A DNA stretch of 64,000 nucleotides from Gammaproteobacteria bacterium (GCA_008081045.1 VMDC01000001.1:1-64000); one strand, 5' to 3'. Shown: positions 31,876 through 43,150, counted from the stretch's first letter. Notes: generated from the sequence alone by a model not told the origin. Made by a program: numbers and translations.

Positions 31876-32823
31876 GTGGCTGAAAGGAAGCATCACTCCT
31901 TGCCGGGTAGCCTGAAGTTGCGTGCCTCGGTGCTGGCCGAGGTCAGGCGCTTCTTTGCTGAGCGGGAGGTGATGGAAGTTGAAACGCCGCTGCTGGGAAC
32001 CAGTACCGTCACGGATGTGCATTTGCATTCCTTTGAGGTGCGTACGCATGATCCTTCGCAGCTCCCCTTGTTTCTTCAGACCTCACCTGAGTACGCGATG
32101 AAGCGGCTGTTGGCCGCGGGCTCGGGCCCGATTTACCAGATTGCCAAAGCCTTTCGGGCCGGCGAGCGAAGCCGCTTGCATAATCCGGAATTCACGCTCA
32201 TTGAATGGTATCGTCCCGGGTTCTCGCTGGCTGATCTGATGGATGAAGTGGAGCAGCTCATTGCTCGTTTGTTGAGCCGTCAGAATATTCCAAGAGTTAC
32301 CTACGGAGAATTATTCAGGACGCATCTCAATCTTGATCCGCACACCATCGCCCTTGAGGAACTGAAGCAGCGCAGCGATGAGTTGATTGATGTCCGCAGC
32401 GCTGATCTGGATGCGACCGATTATCTACAGCTGTTGATGGGTCAAAAAATTGAGCCAAGCTTGCCGGATAGCTGCTTTATCTATGAATATCCAGAAGCGC
32501 AGGCCGCACTGTCGGTTGTAGCGCCTGATGCTGAGGGCGTTCCTGTCGCGCAGCGCTTTGAACTCTATGTAGACGGCATGGAGCTGGCCAATGGTTACTT
32601 CGAGTTGACTGACGCGGCAGAGCAGCGGGCGCGGTTTGAGAGGGACCTTGTCAGACGGCAGCAACTTGGCCTGCCGGCTGTGCCTGTCGATGAAGAACTG
32701 CTTGCTGCTATGGAGGCGGGCCTGCCGAGCTGCGCAGGTGTTGCGCTCGGTCTCGATCGTTTATTGATGGCGCTCGGTCAAAACCGGGATATTTGCGGTG
32801 TAATCAGCTATCCGCTGGACTGA
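31876..32823 (+). CDS. epmA: EF-P--(R)-beta-lysine ligase EpmA
   Basis: LysRS paralogue (PoxA/GenX) without an anticodon-binding domain that attaches beta-lysine to EF-P Lys34. The 315-residue product starts at a GTG, 31 bp after efp. Class II synthetase motifs are visible: motif 1 region (EVETPLL), motif 2 FRAGERSRLHNPEFTLIEWYRPG, and motif 3 GVALGLDRLLMAL. Length fits E. coli EpmA (325). It ends 4 bp before the convergent aminotransferase stop. Confidence 0.96.
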   Translation: MAERKHHSLPGSLKLRASVLAEVRRFFAEREVMEVETPLLGTSTVTDVHLHSFEVRTHDPSQLPLFLQTSPEYAMKRLLAAGSGPIYQIAKAFRAGERSRLHNPEFTLIEWYRPGFSLADLMDEVEQLIARLLSRQNIPRVTYGELFRTHLNLDPHTIALEELKQRSDELIDVRSADLDATDYLQLLMGQKIEPSLPDSCFIYEYPEAQAALSVVAPDAEGVPVAQRFELYVDGMELANGYFELTDAAEQRARFERDLVRRQQLGLPAVPVDEELLAAMEAGLPSCAGVALGLDRLLMALGQNRDICGVISYPLD

Positions 32824-32827
32824 ACGT

Positions 32828-33685
32828 TCAGCCCTCGCGCGCCTCCTGCAACACCCGGTCCGTATACATCGCGCGCATTTTCATTGTGACAGGGCCGGGT
32901 GTCCCATTTCCTATCCGGGTCCCATCAATCTCAACAACGCCAAGCGCCATAGTCGTCGCGCTGCTGATGAACGCTTCGTCCGCTGCCAGCGCCTCTTCCA
33001 CGGTAAACAGTCGCTCCTCAATCTCGATGCCTGTTTGCTCGGCCAGCTCTAACAGCGTTCTGCGTCTGATGCCCGGCAAGATGGAGTTGGACAGCGGTCG
33101 GGTGACAATCTTATCGCCAATGACAATATAGGCAGAGGAAGACACCCCCTCAGTGACATAACCGTCTTCCACCATCCAGCCTTCTTTCGCCCCTTTGCTG
33201 ACCGCGTCCTGCTTCGCCATGCACTGTCCAAGCAGGTTGATCGATTTGATGTCGCGCCGTTTCCAGCGCAGATCAGGAGTGGTTGCGACTTTGATACCTT
33301 CAGTGGCAGCCGGGTTGTTGAGCAGGTTCATCTGGGATGAAAACGCCATGAAGCCGGGCGCGGTATCGGCGGGGAACGGGAAATCCCGCTCGGCAATGCC
33401 CCGGGTCACCTGAGAGTACACCACGCCTTCGCGAAGATTATTGCGGCTCACCAGTTCTGACATCACGTCAAGATACGCCTGCTGACTGCAGGGCCAGTCG
33501 AGCTGAATCTGGCTGAGGCTCCGATCAAGACGCTCCAGAAAATAGGCTTTGTCGACAACGGCTCCTTCGAATACAGGGACGACTTCATAGACGCCGTCGC
33601 CGAAAATATAGCCTCGGTCAAAGATGGAGACTTTGGCTTCATCGGCAGGCAGATACTCGCCATTGAGATAAACAATTCTGGTCAA
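32828..33685 (-). CDS. D-amino acid aminotransferase (class IV, D-alanine transaminase type)
   Basis: Fold-type IV PLP aminotransferase, 285 aa. The N-terminal block VYLNGEYLPADEAKVSIFDRGYIFGDGVYEV, the PLP Lys in RRDIKSINLLGQCMAKQDA, EGVSSSAYIV and the C-terminal SSATTMALGVVEIDG match D-alanine transaminases better than branched-chain enzymes or ADC lyase. It probably interconverts D-alanine and D-glutamate with 2-oxo acids. It lies in a window with a D-amino acid deacylase-like gene 25 kb away; a link is only speculative. Confidence 0.85.
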   Translation of the reverse strand: MTRIVYLNGEYLPADEAKVSIFDRGYIFGDGVYEVVPVFEGAVVDKAYFLERLDRSLSQIQLDWPCSQQAYLDVMSELVSRNNLREGVVYSQVTRGIAERDFPFPADTAPGFMAFSSQMNLLNNPAATEGIKVATTPDLRWKRRDIKSINLLGQCMAKQDAVSKGAKEGWMVEDGYVTEGVSSSAYIVIGDKIVTRPLSNSILPGIRRRTLLELAEQTGIEIEERLFTVEEALAADEAFISSATTMALGVVEIDGTRIGNGTPGPVTMKMRAMYTDRVLQEAREG

Positions 33686-33787
33686 AGCAGGGTCCTTACT
33701 GGGTCAATAATCAATACGATCGCTCAAGCGTGTGCGGTGCGTTAAGGGTCCGGCAGCCATCAGGCCGGCGGGGAATAACACATGCGC

Positions 33788-34291
33788 TCAGAATTCTCTG
33801 GCGAAGCTCGCCAGGGCTTCGCCATCAAGCCGCTGCACTGTCCATTCATCCATAGGTGCTGCTCCGATCGAGCGGTAGAACTGGATCGAAGGTTCATTCC
33901 AGTCCAACACCGACCACTCAACGCGCGTGCAGCCCTTGTCGACAGCCAGTCTGGCAAGATAGGCCAGCAGGCACTTACCAAAACCTTTGCCACGCATGTG
34001 CGGCTGTACATATAAATCTTCCAGATAGATACCCGGTCTCCCGGTGAAGGTGGAGAAATTATGAAAGAACAGGGCATAGCCGACCGCAGTACCCTGATAT
34101 TCTCCGATGACAGACTGGGCATAGGCCACCTCACCAAACAGGGTTTCTTCCAGTGTTTCAACGCTGGCGACGACTTCGTGCAGCAGCTTCTCATATTCCG
34201 CCAGTTCCCTGATGAAACTCAGGATTAGGGGACAGTCTTCGACCGTTGCCTTTCGCAAGACAAAGTCCGGTAGTGAAGTGTTTATGATCAT
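33788..34291 (-). CDS. GNAT family N-acetyltransferase (diamine/aminoacid acetyltransferase-like)
   Basis: 167-residue GNAT protein resembling the spermidine/spermine (SAT) acetyltransferase branch: VLRKATVEDCPLILSFIRELAEYEK at the N-terminus, the acetyl-CoA pyrophosphate loop in IYLEDLYVQPHMRGKGFGKCLL, then ARVEWSVLDWNEPSIQFYRSIGA-like region. The substrate cannot be told from sequence; polyamines or thialysine-like amines are known for relatives. It stands alone between the transaminase and icd. Confidence 0.87.
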   Translation of the reverse strand: MIINTSLPDFVLRKATVEDCPLILSFIRELAEYEKLLHEVVASVETLEETLFGEVAYAQSVIGEYQGTAVGYALFFHNFSTFTGRPGIYLEDLYVQPHMRGKGFGKCLLAYLARLAVDKGCTRVEWSVLDWNEPSIQFYRSIGAAPMDEWTVQRLDGEALASFAREF

Positions 34292-34361
34292 TTTTTACCC
34301 GTTGCGGCAGGTGGTTCCGGCGCTATAAGGCTCGACCCGGCGTTTGCGCACGCTTCTTCAG

Positions 34362-34390
34362 TTTTAACGGTATGCCTGGACTGCTATAAT
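34362..34390 (+). promoter_or_regulatory. candidate sigma70 promoter for icd
   Basis: A consensus -10, TATAAT, lies 56 bp before the icd ATG; the best -35 at 17 bp spacing is the weak TTTTAA. The perfect -10 makes this the clearest promoter in the window. Confidence 0.55.
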
Positions 34391-34440
34391 CCGCGCCTCT
34401 TTTTTCAGGTCGATCGCCAGGTCGAGTGCGCGCTAATTAA

Positions 34441-36678
<2,238 letters not shown>

Positions 36679-36789
36679 GTGCGCTCTGAGGCAGCGTGAG
36701 GGCCTTCGATAGACCTGTCCGCGGTACAGGTCGCGACTGAAGGCAACTGAAGCTAGAAGGTAAAGGTGCCTGGATTCAGCCCGAGGCAT

Positions 36790-36819
36790 AAAAAAGCCCA
36801 CCAGATGGTGGGCTTTTTT
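36790..36819. terminator. bidirectional rho-independent terminator
   Basis: Perfect 7-bp stem GCCCACC/GGTGGGC with AGAT loop, flanked by six A and six T. It separates convergent icd and the NHL-repeat gene. Confidence 0.93.
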
Positions 36820-36834
36820 GTGCGCGCAGTCGGC

Positions 36835-37899
36835 TTATTTTACTGCTCTGAGGTAGCGCTTGATTCCGCCTACCGGGCCTACTTCTGCGCCAAAGATGTT
36901 GCCATGACTGTCGGCGACCACGCCTTCAGCGGTGCAGGTGCCGCGGCAGTCTGGCTGAGGGTCCGGGATCAGGAATTCGACCTCCCCGGTAATCGCACTG
37001 CCGATCCGTATCCCCCGGGTCCAGTCTCCGTGATCGGGGTTTACCGAGCCGGACTCCGAGTCCGCTGCATAGAGCACATCGTTGTCATCAATAAAGATTC
37101 CGCTGTTGCGGCTGAACTGATACCAGACGTCGAGCAGATTGCCGTCCTGGTCAAATATCTGGATGCGGTTGTTGCCGCGGTCAGAGACAAACAGTCGCCC
37201 CTGAGAATCCATGGCAAGCGCATGCGGCTGACGGAAATTGCCGGGCTCCATGCCCCACTCACCCCATTTCTTGATCAGATTGCCTTCGGCATCATACTTG
37301 TACATGGCATTAGGTGTGCCCTCGGCGCTGGAGTGACCTTCACCGATGAAAATGGAGCCGTCCGGTGCAACCAGCACATCGTTCGGGGTATAGCAGCATT
37401 CCCCGTTGCTGCCGCCGCCCTTCACGCCGATAGACATCAGATGCACGCCGGTCGGGCTGAATTTGTGGACCTGATGACCGTAAGGTTCGCCGTCATAGCC
37501 CTCGATCTGGTTGGTGCCGCGGGCATCGGCAATCCAGACATTTCCGTCATGATCGACCTCAATGCCATGTGGCCAGGTGATATAGCCGGCGCCGAAGCTG
37601 CGAACCATATTTCCATCTTTATCGAACAGCATCACCATGTTGGTGTCAGGGCTGTTGACGCAGGCGTTGATGTTGCCGCCGCAGCGCTCGGCAATCCAGA
37701 TACTCTCGCCATCCGGATGAACATCCACTGTGCTTGAGGAGCCCCAGTCACGTCCGGCCGGCATCTTAAAATAGCCTGACTGGGTAATGTAGGGGTTGGG
37801 CAGATCATTGACCGGAGGCATGTCTGCCTGTGCGAAGACCAGAGCGGGTGCCGCCAGTAGCGCGAGGCAAGCTGCTTTGAAACGCGTGTGATTAGACAT
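36835..37899 (-). CDS. secreted NHL-repeat beta-propeller protein
   Basis: 354-residue exported protein with a signal peptide (ending ALVFAQ) and a six-bladed NHL-type propeller. Repeats are clear: HGIEVDHDGNVWIADARG, NDVLVAPDGSIFIGEGH, HALAMDSQGRLFVSDRGNNRIQIFDQDG, GVVADSHGNIFGAEVG. It resembles the catalytic core of peptidylglycine amidating lyases, but no companion monooxygenase is nearby, and many bacterial homologues have no assigned activity. I start at the ATG at 37899, behind a GAGAGAAAA element; a second ATG lies 15 bp upstream. Confidence 0.8.
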   Translation of the reverse strand: MSNHTRFKAACLALLAAPALVFAQADMPPVNDLPNPYITQSGYFKMPAGRDWGSSSTVDVHPDGESIWIAERCGGNINACVNSPDTNMVMLFDKDGNMVRSFGAGYITWPHGIEVDHDGNVWIADARGTNQIEGYDGEPYGHQVHKFSPTGVHLMSIGVKGGGSNGECCYTPNDVLVAPDGSIFIGEGHSSAEGTPNAMYKYDAEGNLIKKWGEWGMEPGNFRQPHALAMDSQGRLFVSDRGNNRIQIFDQDGNLLDVWYQFSRNSGIFIDDNDVLYAADSESGSVNPDHGDWTRGIRIGSAITGEVEFLIPDPQPDCRGTCTAEGVVADSHGNIFGAEVGPVGGIKRYLRAVK

Positions 37900-38251
37900 C
37901 GGATTTTCTCTCATTGTTGTTGTAGTAGGACCAGCATCAGAGGATAAACCAGCAATCCCGCAGGTTCAATCGCAGCCCGGTGCTTCTTTCTGATAGTTCA
38001 ATCTGGCCGGTGAAGGCGAGACGGTCACTGACTGGGTTGAGGGCTCTCTGATCTGGCAGAGGCTTTGTTATGGCGCTGATTGAGGGTCAGGTAGCCCAAT
38101 TTACTGTACCGGATATGTTGAAAAACAGTACCTGGTTGAGTGCGTTTCTGACCCTGAGGGGCATGCCGGGGCCTGGCTTGATCTGACATGCGGGTTTAAG
38201 CCTGCGTGGTTGATGTCTGAAGCCGCCTGCGCCGAGTCGCAGAGCGCGCGG
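37900..38251. other. intergenic region with no recognised gene
   Basis: About 350 bp between two minus-strand genes. The short ORFs across it have no family likeness. I see neither hairpin-plus-T-tract nor convincing promoter; the NHL gene promoter should lie at its left end. Confidence 0.45.
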
Positions 38252-38689
38252 TCAGCTACGCTGCGAGACAAGAATGCCGAACTGATCAATCTCGACCAGG
38301 ACATTCCCGAAGTCAGTAATCTCTATGGGTGGGCGTGTCGAGCTGTCATGCTGTCCAAAGACGAACACTTTTATCGCCTGGCCACGACGCTGCGGCAGGC
38401 TGGCCATTTCAGAGTCGAATCCCTGCGGAACAAAAATGCTGACCAGGTCGATGTTGTCCCCGGCAGATTCCAGAAAGCTTCTCTTATTGGCATACCATTC
38501 AGTTTTTGTTGTCGGAAAATTCTCCAGTATTGAATCGTTGTAAACGAATACCACATCAACTTCCGTAATCAATATGGCGTTGTAATCGAGCCGCGACTGC
38601 ACGAACACAGACTGCACTTCTGCCTGCGCGGTCATGCCTGTGAGCGCCATAAGCAGGAGAACTACCCGGCGGAGCCTGGCTATTTTCAT
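38252..38689 (-). CDS. small exported protein of unknown function
   Basis: I do not recognise this gene. From the ATG at 38689 it would be 145 residues with a clean signal peptide (RRVVLLLMALTGMTAQA) and a mature part of about 120 residues containing alternating hydrophobic strands: NAILITEVDVVFVYND, IDLVSIFVPQ, AIKVFVFGQHD, NVLVEIDQFGILV. That pattern suggests an alpha/beta or beta fold in the periplasm. There is no Cys. No strong ribosome site is visible, so the start is uncertain (38695 and 38725 are alternatives). Confidence 0.55.
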   Translation of the reverse strand: MKIARLRRVVLLLMALTGMTAQAEVQSVFVQSRLDYNAILITEVDVVFVYNDSILENFPTTKTEWYANKRSFLESAGDNIDLVSIFVPQGFDSEMASLPQRRGQAIKVFVFGQHDSSTRPPIEITDFGNVLVEIDQFGILVSQRS

Positions 38690-38769
38690 GACCATTTTGG
38701 AGATTTGCGGGGAATGAATGCGCATGTTCGGAGCAGGGAAATTACGCCAGATCGGTTCGGTTCGCAAAT

Positions 38770-38800
38770 AAAAAGCCGGCTCGCTTCTGCGGCCGGCCTT
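38770..38800 (-). terminator. rho-independent terminator for the 38832-39839 gene
   Basis: GCCGGC stem with an 11-nt loop and, read on the minus strand, a TTTTTATTT tract. It stands 30 bp past the stop of the minus-strand gene. Confidence 0.7.
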
Positions 38801-38831
38801 TTGCCCGAGACCATGCTGATGAGTGCCGGTG

Positions 38832-39839
38832 TTACTCGGAAGTCGGCACAACGCCGGTGTCAGATTTAGGCGAGCCATCGCCGTTGAAGCCCATGACCTC
38901 ATAGCGACGCCAGCCGGCCAGGATGCCCATCAGACCGTGATTGCCCTCGTGGCAGGCGTACTCGAATACCGGATCCGGCGAAGCGCGAAGGGGAACCCGC
39001 GCTGACCAGGGCTCGTCCCACGACAAGGGGTCGGTTACGGTGAAATCATATTCCAGCGTGTTGTCGTCCGCTCTGCTGAAGCGCTCAACCACGTACGCCT
39101 CATTGGACATGCCACGCAGATTGTAGGTGTGGTACCAGCCCTTGGTTTCGATGACCAGCGTGTCATCTTCCCAGCGCGCAATGGAGTTGCCTTCCCACTT
39201 GCCCTGCTTGATGTCGAAGTCATCGGCGTAGGGAATGATGCGGGCGGTATGCACCATCTCATTGAGAATCATCACGTGATCCTCGGTCTGCACCAGCTGC
39301 ATGTTGTTGTTGTAGGATCCCGGTATCATCGGTGGGCCACCGACGAAGCCGGTGATACAGCGGTCTACCGTCGTGCGCCCCTCAGGACCGGCACTTTCAA
39401 AAACCATCTGCTGGTAGGCAGACCGGCGCTGCTGTCCCGCCTCATTCAGGCTGGGAATGCGGCCGTTAGGCGGGTCGTAAATCAGTGAGGTACGGCGATC
39501 GGCGATGGTCTCGCTGCCGCGCTCATACCAGAATTCATTATAGGAGATGACCCCCGGGGGATAGCCAGCTCCACCGACCGAATCGATGATGAGATCACGG
39601 TTCTGACGCCGGTTCTCATAAGCTTCCCATTCTTCCGCCTGCTCAGGCGTGAGCACCTCCAGATTTTCCAGTTCCCGCGGACGCTGCAGGGGCGTGATGG
39701 TCCGGAACGTATAAAAACCCTGAAAATCCGGGTGGCCGTACTCGGTCCTCGGAATCTCGCTGTCCTGAGCGGACAGCAGCGGCGCCAGGCATAAACCGGC
39801 TGCAGCCAGCGTGAGTTTGGTCAGGCTTTGCTTGCACAT
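38832..39839 (-). CDS. exported protein of unknown function (335 aa)
   Basis: Exported protein with a signal peptide (LTLAAAGLCLAPLLSAQ) and a 310-residue mature part rich in Tyr, Trp and acidic residues. Blocks such as YGHPDFQGFYTFRTITPLQRP, ERGSETIADRRTSLIYDPPNGRIP, WEGNSIARWEDDTLVIETKGWYHT and LRGMSNEAYVVERFSRADDNTLEYDFTVTDP recall a large uncharacterised family seen in many copies in marine gammaproteobacteria and acidobacteria. No enzyme motif is visible. The start at 39839 has a good GGAGG element. Confidence 0.8.
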   Translation of the reverse strand: MCKQSLTKLTLAAAGLCLAPLLSAQDSEIPRTEYGHPDFQGFYTFRTITPLQRPRELENLEVLTPEQAEEWEAYENRRQNRDLIIDSVGGAGYPPGVISYNEFWYERGSETIADRRTSLIYDPPNGRIPSLNEAGQQRRSAYQQMVFESAGPEGRTTVDRCITGFVGGPPMIPGSYNNNMQLVQTEDHVMILNEMVHTARIIPYADDFDIKQGKWEGNSIARWEDDTLVIETKGWYHTYNLRGMSNEAYVVERFSRADDNTLEYDFTVTDPLSWDEPWSARVPLRASPDPVFEYACHEGNHGLMGILAGWRRYEVMGFNGDGSPKSDTGVVPTSE

Positions 39840-40021
39840 GGCAACCTCCAAATCTTGTTATTCAACTGCCGCTTTGTTACGGCCAGAGCATCGAAATTAC
39901 GCCTGTTTTACCGCTTTTTCAAGGCTGATGAAGGCCGGCCAAATCTGCCGGGTCAAATTGAATTGGCCCGATAGCTGGTTTATCCTCTGGCTGGTCGTTT
40001 TGAGTGGGCACGAGGAGCAGT

Positions 40022-41611
40022 ATGGCCACCCTTGCACAAAGTCACACCAAGCAGGCAACTGAGCCTTCAGGATCCCCTGAGGCGGACATCAGTCTCAGCC
40101 CCTATAAATTTTCCGCCGCGCTTACCGCTGGTCTGTTCCTGCTGGCCTTTACGCCGCGGGTGCAGAGCAATGAGACGCTCGCCTATTCAGTGATCGGTGC
40201 CGCGCTGGTACTGGGCGTCTGGCAGATTTTCCAGATTCTGACGGCGCGTCGAACAGGCCAGACTTTTGGTTTCAACGTGGTGTTGCGCCAGCAGCACTAC
40301 ATCCAGATGATGGTGCAGTTCAGCGTCTATCTCTACTGGGGCTACTACTGGAGACCGGTCTACGAACATCTCTGGTTACTGGCGGCGCAGGTATTGTTTG
40401 CCTTCAGTTTCGATATGCTGCTGTCCTGGTCGCGCAAACGCAATTACACCCTCGGTTTTGGCCCGATTCCGATCATCTTCAGCACCAATTTGTTCATGTG
40501 GTTCCGGGATGACTGGTTCTATCTTCAATTTTTGATGATTGCCGTCGGCTTCATGGGTAAAGAGTACGTTCGCTGGCACCGGGAGGGGCGCAATGTCCAT
40601 ATCTTCAATCCCTCGGCCTTTGCGCTCGGTATCTTTTCGCTGCTGTTGATAGCGACCAACACCACCAGCATTACCTGGGGTCAGGAAATTGCGTCCACAC
40701 TGACCCTGGCGCCCAACATTTACACATTCCTGTTTCTGATTGGCCTGGTGGTAATGTATTTTTTCTCCATCACTCTGGTTGCCGGCATGGCGGCAATTAC
40801 GCTGTTCAGTTTCTCAACGCTTTACTCCTTCGGTGCCGGTGTTCCTTACTTCATTGATTCGGATATTCCAGCGGCCGTATTTCTCGGCCTGCATCTGCTG
40901 GTGACTGACCCGTCCACTTCGCCCCGGACTCCGCTGGGCAAGCTGATGTTCGGCATGCTTTATGGTATCGGCGTGTTTGCCCTCTACACACTTTTGGATC
41001 TGGTCGGCGCGCCGACCTTCTATGACAAGCTATTGTGTGTGCCTTTGCTGAACCTCAGCGTCATTGTCATAGACAGAATGGTGCGGTCGATTGATTCAGA
41101 GGCGGCGCTGAACCTGTGGAAAAGCTCGTGGTTCGGTGGCCGCGGCAATCTGGCCCACATGAGTGTCTGGATTCTGGTGTTTGGCCTCATGAGTGTCATT
41201 GGTAAAACAGACGGCAAGCACACCGGTGACAGCCTGCCGTTCTGGCAGCAGGCCTGTGCAGACGGGGTTGCGAACAGCTGTCAGCGGCTGGTCCAGCTGC
41301 AGTCAACCTACTGCGCTGACAATGCCGGCTGGGCCTGCAACGAGTTGGGTATCCTGTATCGCTCAGGAGCCGTTGTTGCGAAAGATGAAATGCTGGCCAG
41401 CGCCTATTTTTCCCAGTCCTGTGAGCTGAAGTTTCAGGCGGGCTGTCTGAATCTGCTGGCGGAAGACCGGTTTGCCAGTGCTGATCCCAGACCCCTCGAC
41501 CTGCGCCTGCTGTTGCGCGAAGGCAGCCGCAATCTCCTTCAGTGGTCGGAAGCCGATCTCTACGCACGGGCCTGCGAGCACGACTGGTCCTTTGCCTGCA
41601 GTAAAAGCTGA
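40022..41611 (+). CDS. NqrB/RnfD-like polytopic membrane protein with cysteine-rich C-terminal domain
   Basis: 529-residue inner-membrane protein. Residues about 25-400 contain roughly ten membrane segments and resemble NqrB/RnfD and the related UnbU-like proteins, including DPSTSPRTPLGKLMFG at the position where RnfD carries its flavin-attachment region. No Rnf or Nqr partner genes are nearby, so it is not part of a standard pump. Residues about 405-529 form an extra Sel1-like, Cys-rich domain (eight or more Cys, e.g. WQQACADGVANSCQRL, WACNELGILYRSG). GAGGAG precedes the ATG. A SUMF1-domain gene follows after 9 bp. Confidence 0.75.
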   Translation: MATLAQSHTKQATEPSGSPEADISLSPYKFSAALTAGLFLLAFTPRVQSNETLAYSVIGAALVLGVWQIFQILTARRTGQTFGFNVVLRQQHYIQMMVQFSVYLYWGYYWRPVYEHLWLLAAQVLFAFSFDMLLSWSRKRNYTLGFGPIPIIFSTNLFMWFRDDWFYLQFLMIAVGFMGKEYVRWHREGRNVHIFNPSAFALGIFSLLLIATNTTSITWGQEIASTLTLAPNIYTFLFLIGLVVMYFFSITLVAGMAAITLFSFSTLYSFGAGVPYFIDSDIPAAVFLGLHLLVTDPSTSPRTPLGKLMFGMLYGIGVFALYTLLDLVGAPTFYDKLLCVPLLNLSVIVIDRMVRSIDSEAALNLWKSSWFGGRGNLAHMSVWILVFGLMSVIGKTDGKHTGDSLPFWQQACADGVANSCQRLVQLQSTYCADNAGWACNELGILYRSGAVVAKDEMLASAYFSQSCELKFQAGCLNLLAEDRFASADPRPLDLRLLLREGSRNLLQWSEADLYARACEHDWSFACSKS

Positions 41612-41620
41612 TCTGCGCGG

Positions 41621-42586
41621 ATGAGTCAGGGCAGTCCGTCAATTGAAACGCCCGTACCCAGTCGTACGCTGGGTTTCATGCTGATGAGTGCGGTGATTGT
41701 GGCGGTGGCACTGTTTCTGGCGCAGCAGCGCAAGCAGCAGGACGCTGATGGGCAGATACCGGCCTTGCCGCTGCCGGCAAGTTTGCCGGGATTCTCAGCG
41801 GAGCACTGGTATCTGCCGGACGACTCGGCCCTGGGCTTCGTCCACATCCCGGCGGGTCGCTTCACCATGGGCAGCAATCCGGCGGTTGATCCGATGGCCT
41901 ATGGGAATGAACGCTGGTCAGCGACCCGCCGACAGGGTCGTCCGGAGTTGCCTTCCTATTATATTGCCCGCTATGAAACGAGCGTTGCGCAGTTTGCGGC
42001 TTATCTGAATGCCACCGGTCAGTCCTCGAGTGCCGTTGAGGGATTGGCACCCGACTTGCCGATTACCGGAATCACCTGGCCTGAGGCCCTGGCCTATACC
42101 CGCTGGCTTGACCTTGTCCTGCGGCAGTCTGATCAGACGCCGGCAGAGCTGAGAGCCTTTCTGGAAGGCGGGGGTCGCGTAACGCTCCCGTCGGAGGCGG
42201 AGTGGGAGAAAGCCGCGCGTGGCACCGAGGGCCAGGTTTTTCCCTGGCGCAGCGGGCCGCCGCCGGAGAGTGTCAATTTTAATGGCGGCGAAATACGCGC
42301 TGTCAACGCGGTGGACTGTTCTGAATGCGTCTGGGGATTGTCCGACATGGCGGGCAACGTCTGGGAAATGACCGCGAGTCCCATGCAGCCCTATCCCTAC
42401 TCTGAAGCTGATGATCTGGAAGCCCGCGATGGCGAGGCGCTTTGGGTCATGCGGGGCGGATCGTTTGCGGACGGTATCGGTAACGTCCGAGCTGCGGTCA
42501 GAGGTGGCGTCGACCCGGGTGTGCGCAACGAGGCCATCGGTTTCCGGCTCGTCATCAGCGCCCGCCCCTCTGCTCGGAATCCGTAA
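41621..42586 (+). CDS. membrane-anchored SUMF1/FGE-sulfatase domain protein
   Basis: 321-residue protein with an N-terminal membrane anchor (about 17-35) and a periplasmic formylglycine-generating-enzyme-like domain: GFVHIPAGRFTMGSNP, ITGITWPEALAYTRW, LPSEAEWEKAARGTEGQVFPW, GLSDMAGNVWEMTASP, WVMRGGSF, GFRLVIS. The C-terminal catalytic copper Cys pair of true FGE is not evident, so it is more likely a binding domain or an EgtB/PvdO-type relative. It is co-oriented with, and 9 bp behind, the RnfD-like gene, so the two probably act together. Confidence 0.82.
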   Translation: MSQGSPSIETPVPSRTLGFMLMSAVIVAVALFLAQQRKQQDADGQIPALPLPASLPGFSAEHWYLPDDSALGFVHIPAGRFTMGSNPAVDPMAYGNERWSATRRQGRPELPSYYIARYETSVAQFAAYLNATGQSSSAVEGLAPDLPITGITWPEALAYTRWLDLVLRQSDQTPAELRAFLEGGGRVTLPSEAEWEKAARGTEGQVFPWRSGPPPESVNFNGGEIRAVNAVDCSECVWGLSDMAGNVWEMTASPMQPYPYSEADDLEARDGEALWVMRGGSFADGIGNVRAAVRGGVDPGVRNEAIGFRLVISARPSARNP

Positions 42587-42697
42587 ATTTCCTGTCAACC
42601 AATCTTTGTTCGTCGCGTTCTAATAAGCAAGCCAAGACAGTTGGTGTTTATTGAACCGCCTGGACTATCCGGTGGGACTTGAACAGGAGATGAAAAA

Positions 42698-43120
42698 ATG
42701 AAATCGCTTATCCTCGCAGCAATCCTGGGCGCTTCGATGACCCTTGGACTGAATTCAGCCGAGGCGCACCCAAGGTCCGGGCCTCATCGGCATACCACGC
42801 GGGTTGTTGTTACCAAGCCCGTCATCGTCAGACCCGCTCCGGTTCGCACAGTGGTCACCCGGGCTGTCGTCGGGCAGTTTTTTGAGTCGGTGCCGGGGCC
42901 ACACATCCGGGTGGTTCACGCAGGTCGAACGTACTTTGTTCATGATGGGGTCTACTACGCCAGGCAAGGCCGTGGCTACACGGTGGTCAGACCGGTAGCC
43001 GGTGTCAGAGTGACGACTCTGCCGCGCGGAGTCGCGAAAGTCCGAATCGGTGGCAGAACGCATTACCGTTACCAGAATGTGACTTACCGGCGGGTCAATA
43101 GTTACTACGTCGTCGTCTGA
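42698..43120 (+). CDS. small exported Arg/Val-rich protein (DUF6515-like)
   Basis: 140-residue exported protein. Signal peptide (MKSLILAAILGASMTLG...SAEA), a basic segment rich in Val, Arg, Pro and His, then a C-terminal repeat pattern of the type GVRVTTLPRGVAKVRIGGRTHYRYQNVTYRR seen in DUF6515-like periplasmic proteins. No catalytic motif is visible. An AGGAGA element precedes the start and a terminator follows, so it is a monocistronic gene. Function unknown. Confidence 0.78.
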   Translation: MKSLILAAILGASMTLGLNSAEAHPRSGPHRHTTRVVVTKPVIVRPAPVRTVVTRAVVGQFFESVPGPHIRVVHAGRTYFVHDGVYYARQGRGYTVVRPVAGVRVTTLPRGVAKVRIGGRTHYRYQNVTYRRVNSYYVVV

Positions 43121-43150
43121 CTCCGGTGCTGTCGTCAGCACGGCGCTTAT

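Noticed and set aside
38411-38430. GTCGAATCC string resembling a tRNA T-loop
   Set aside because: No acceptor, D or anticodon arms can be formed around it; it lies inside the 38252-38689 gene.
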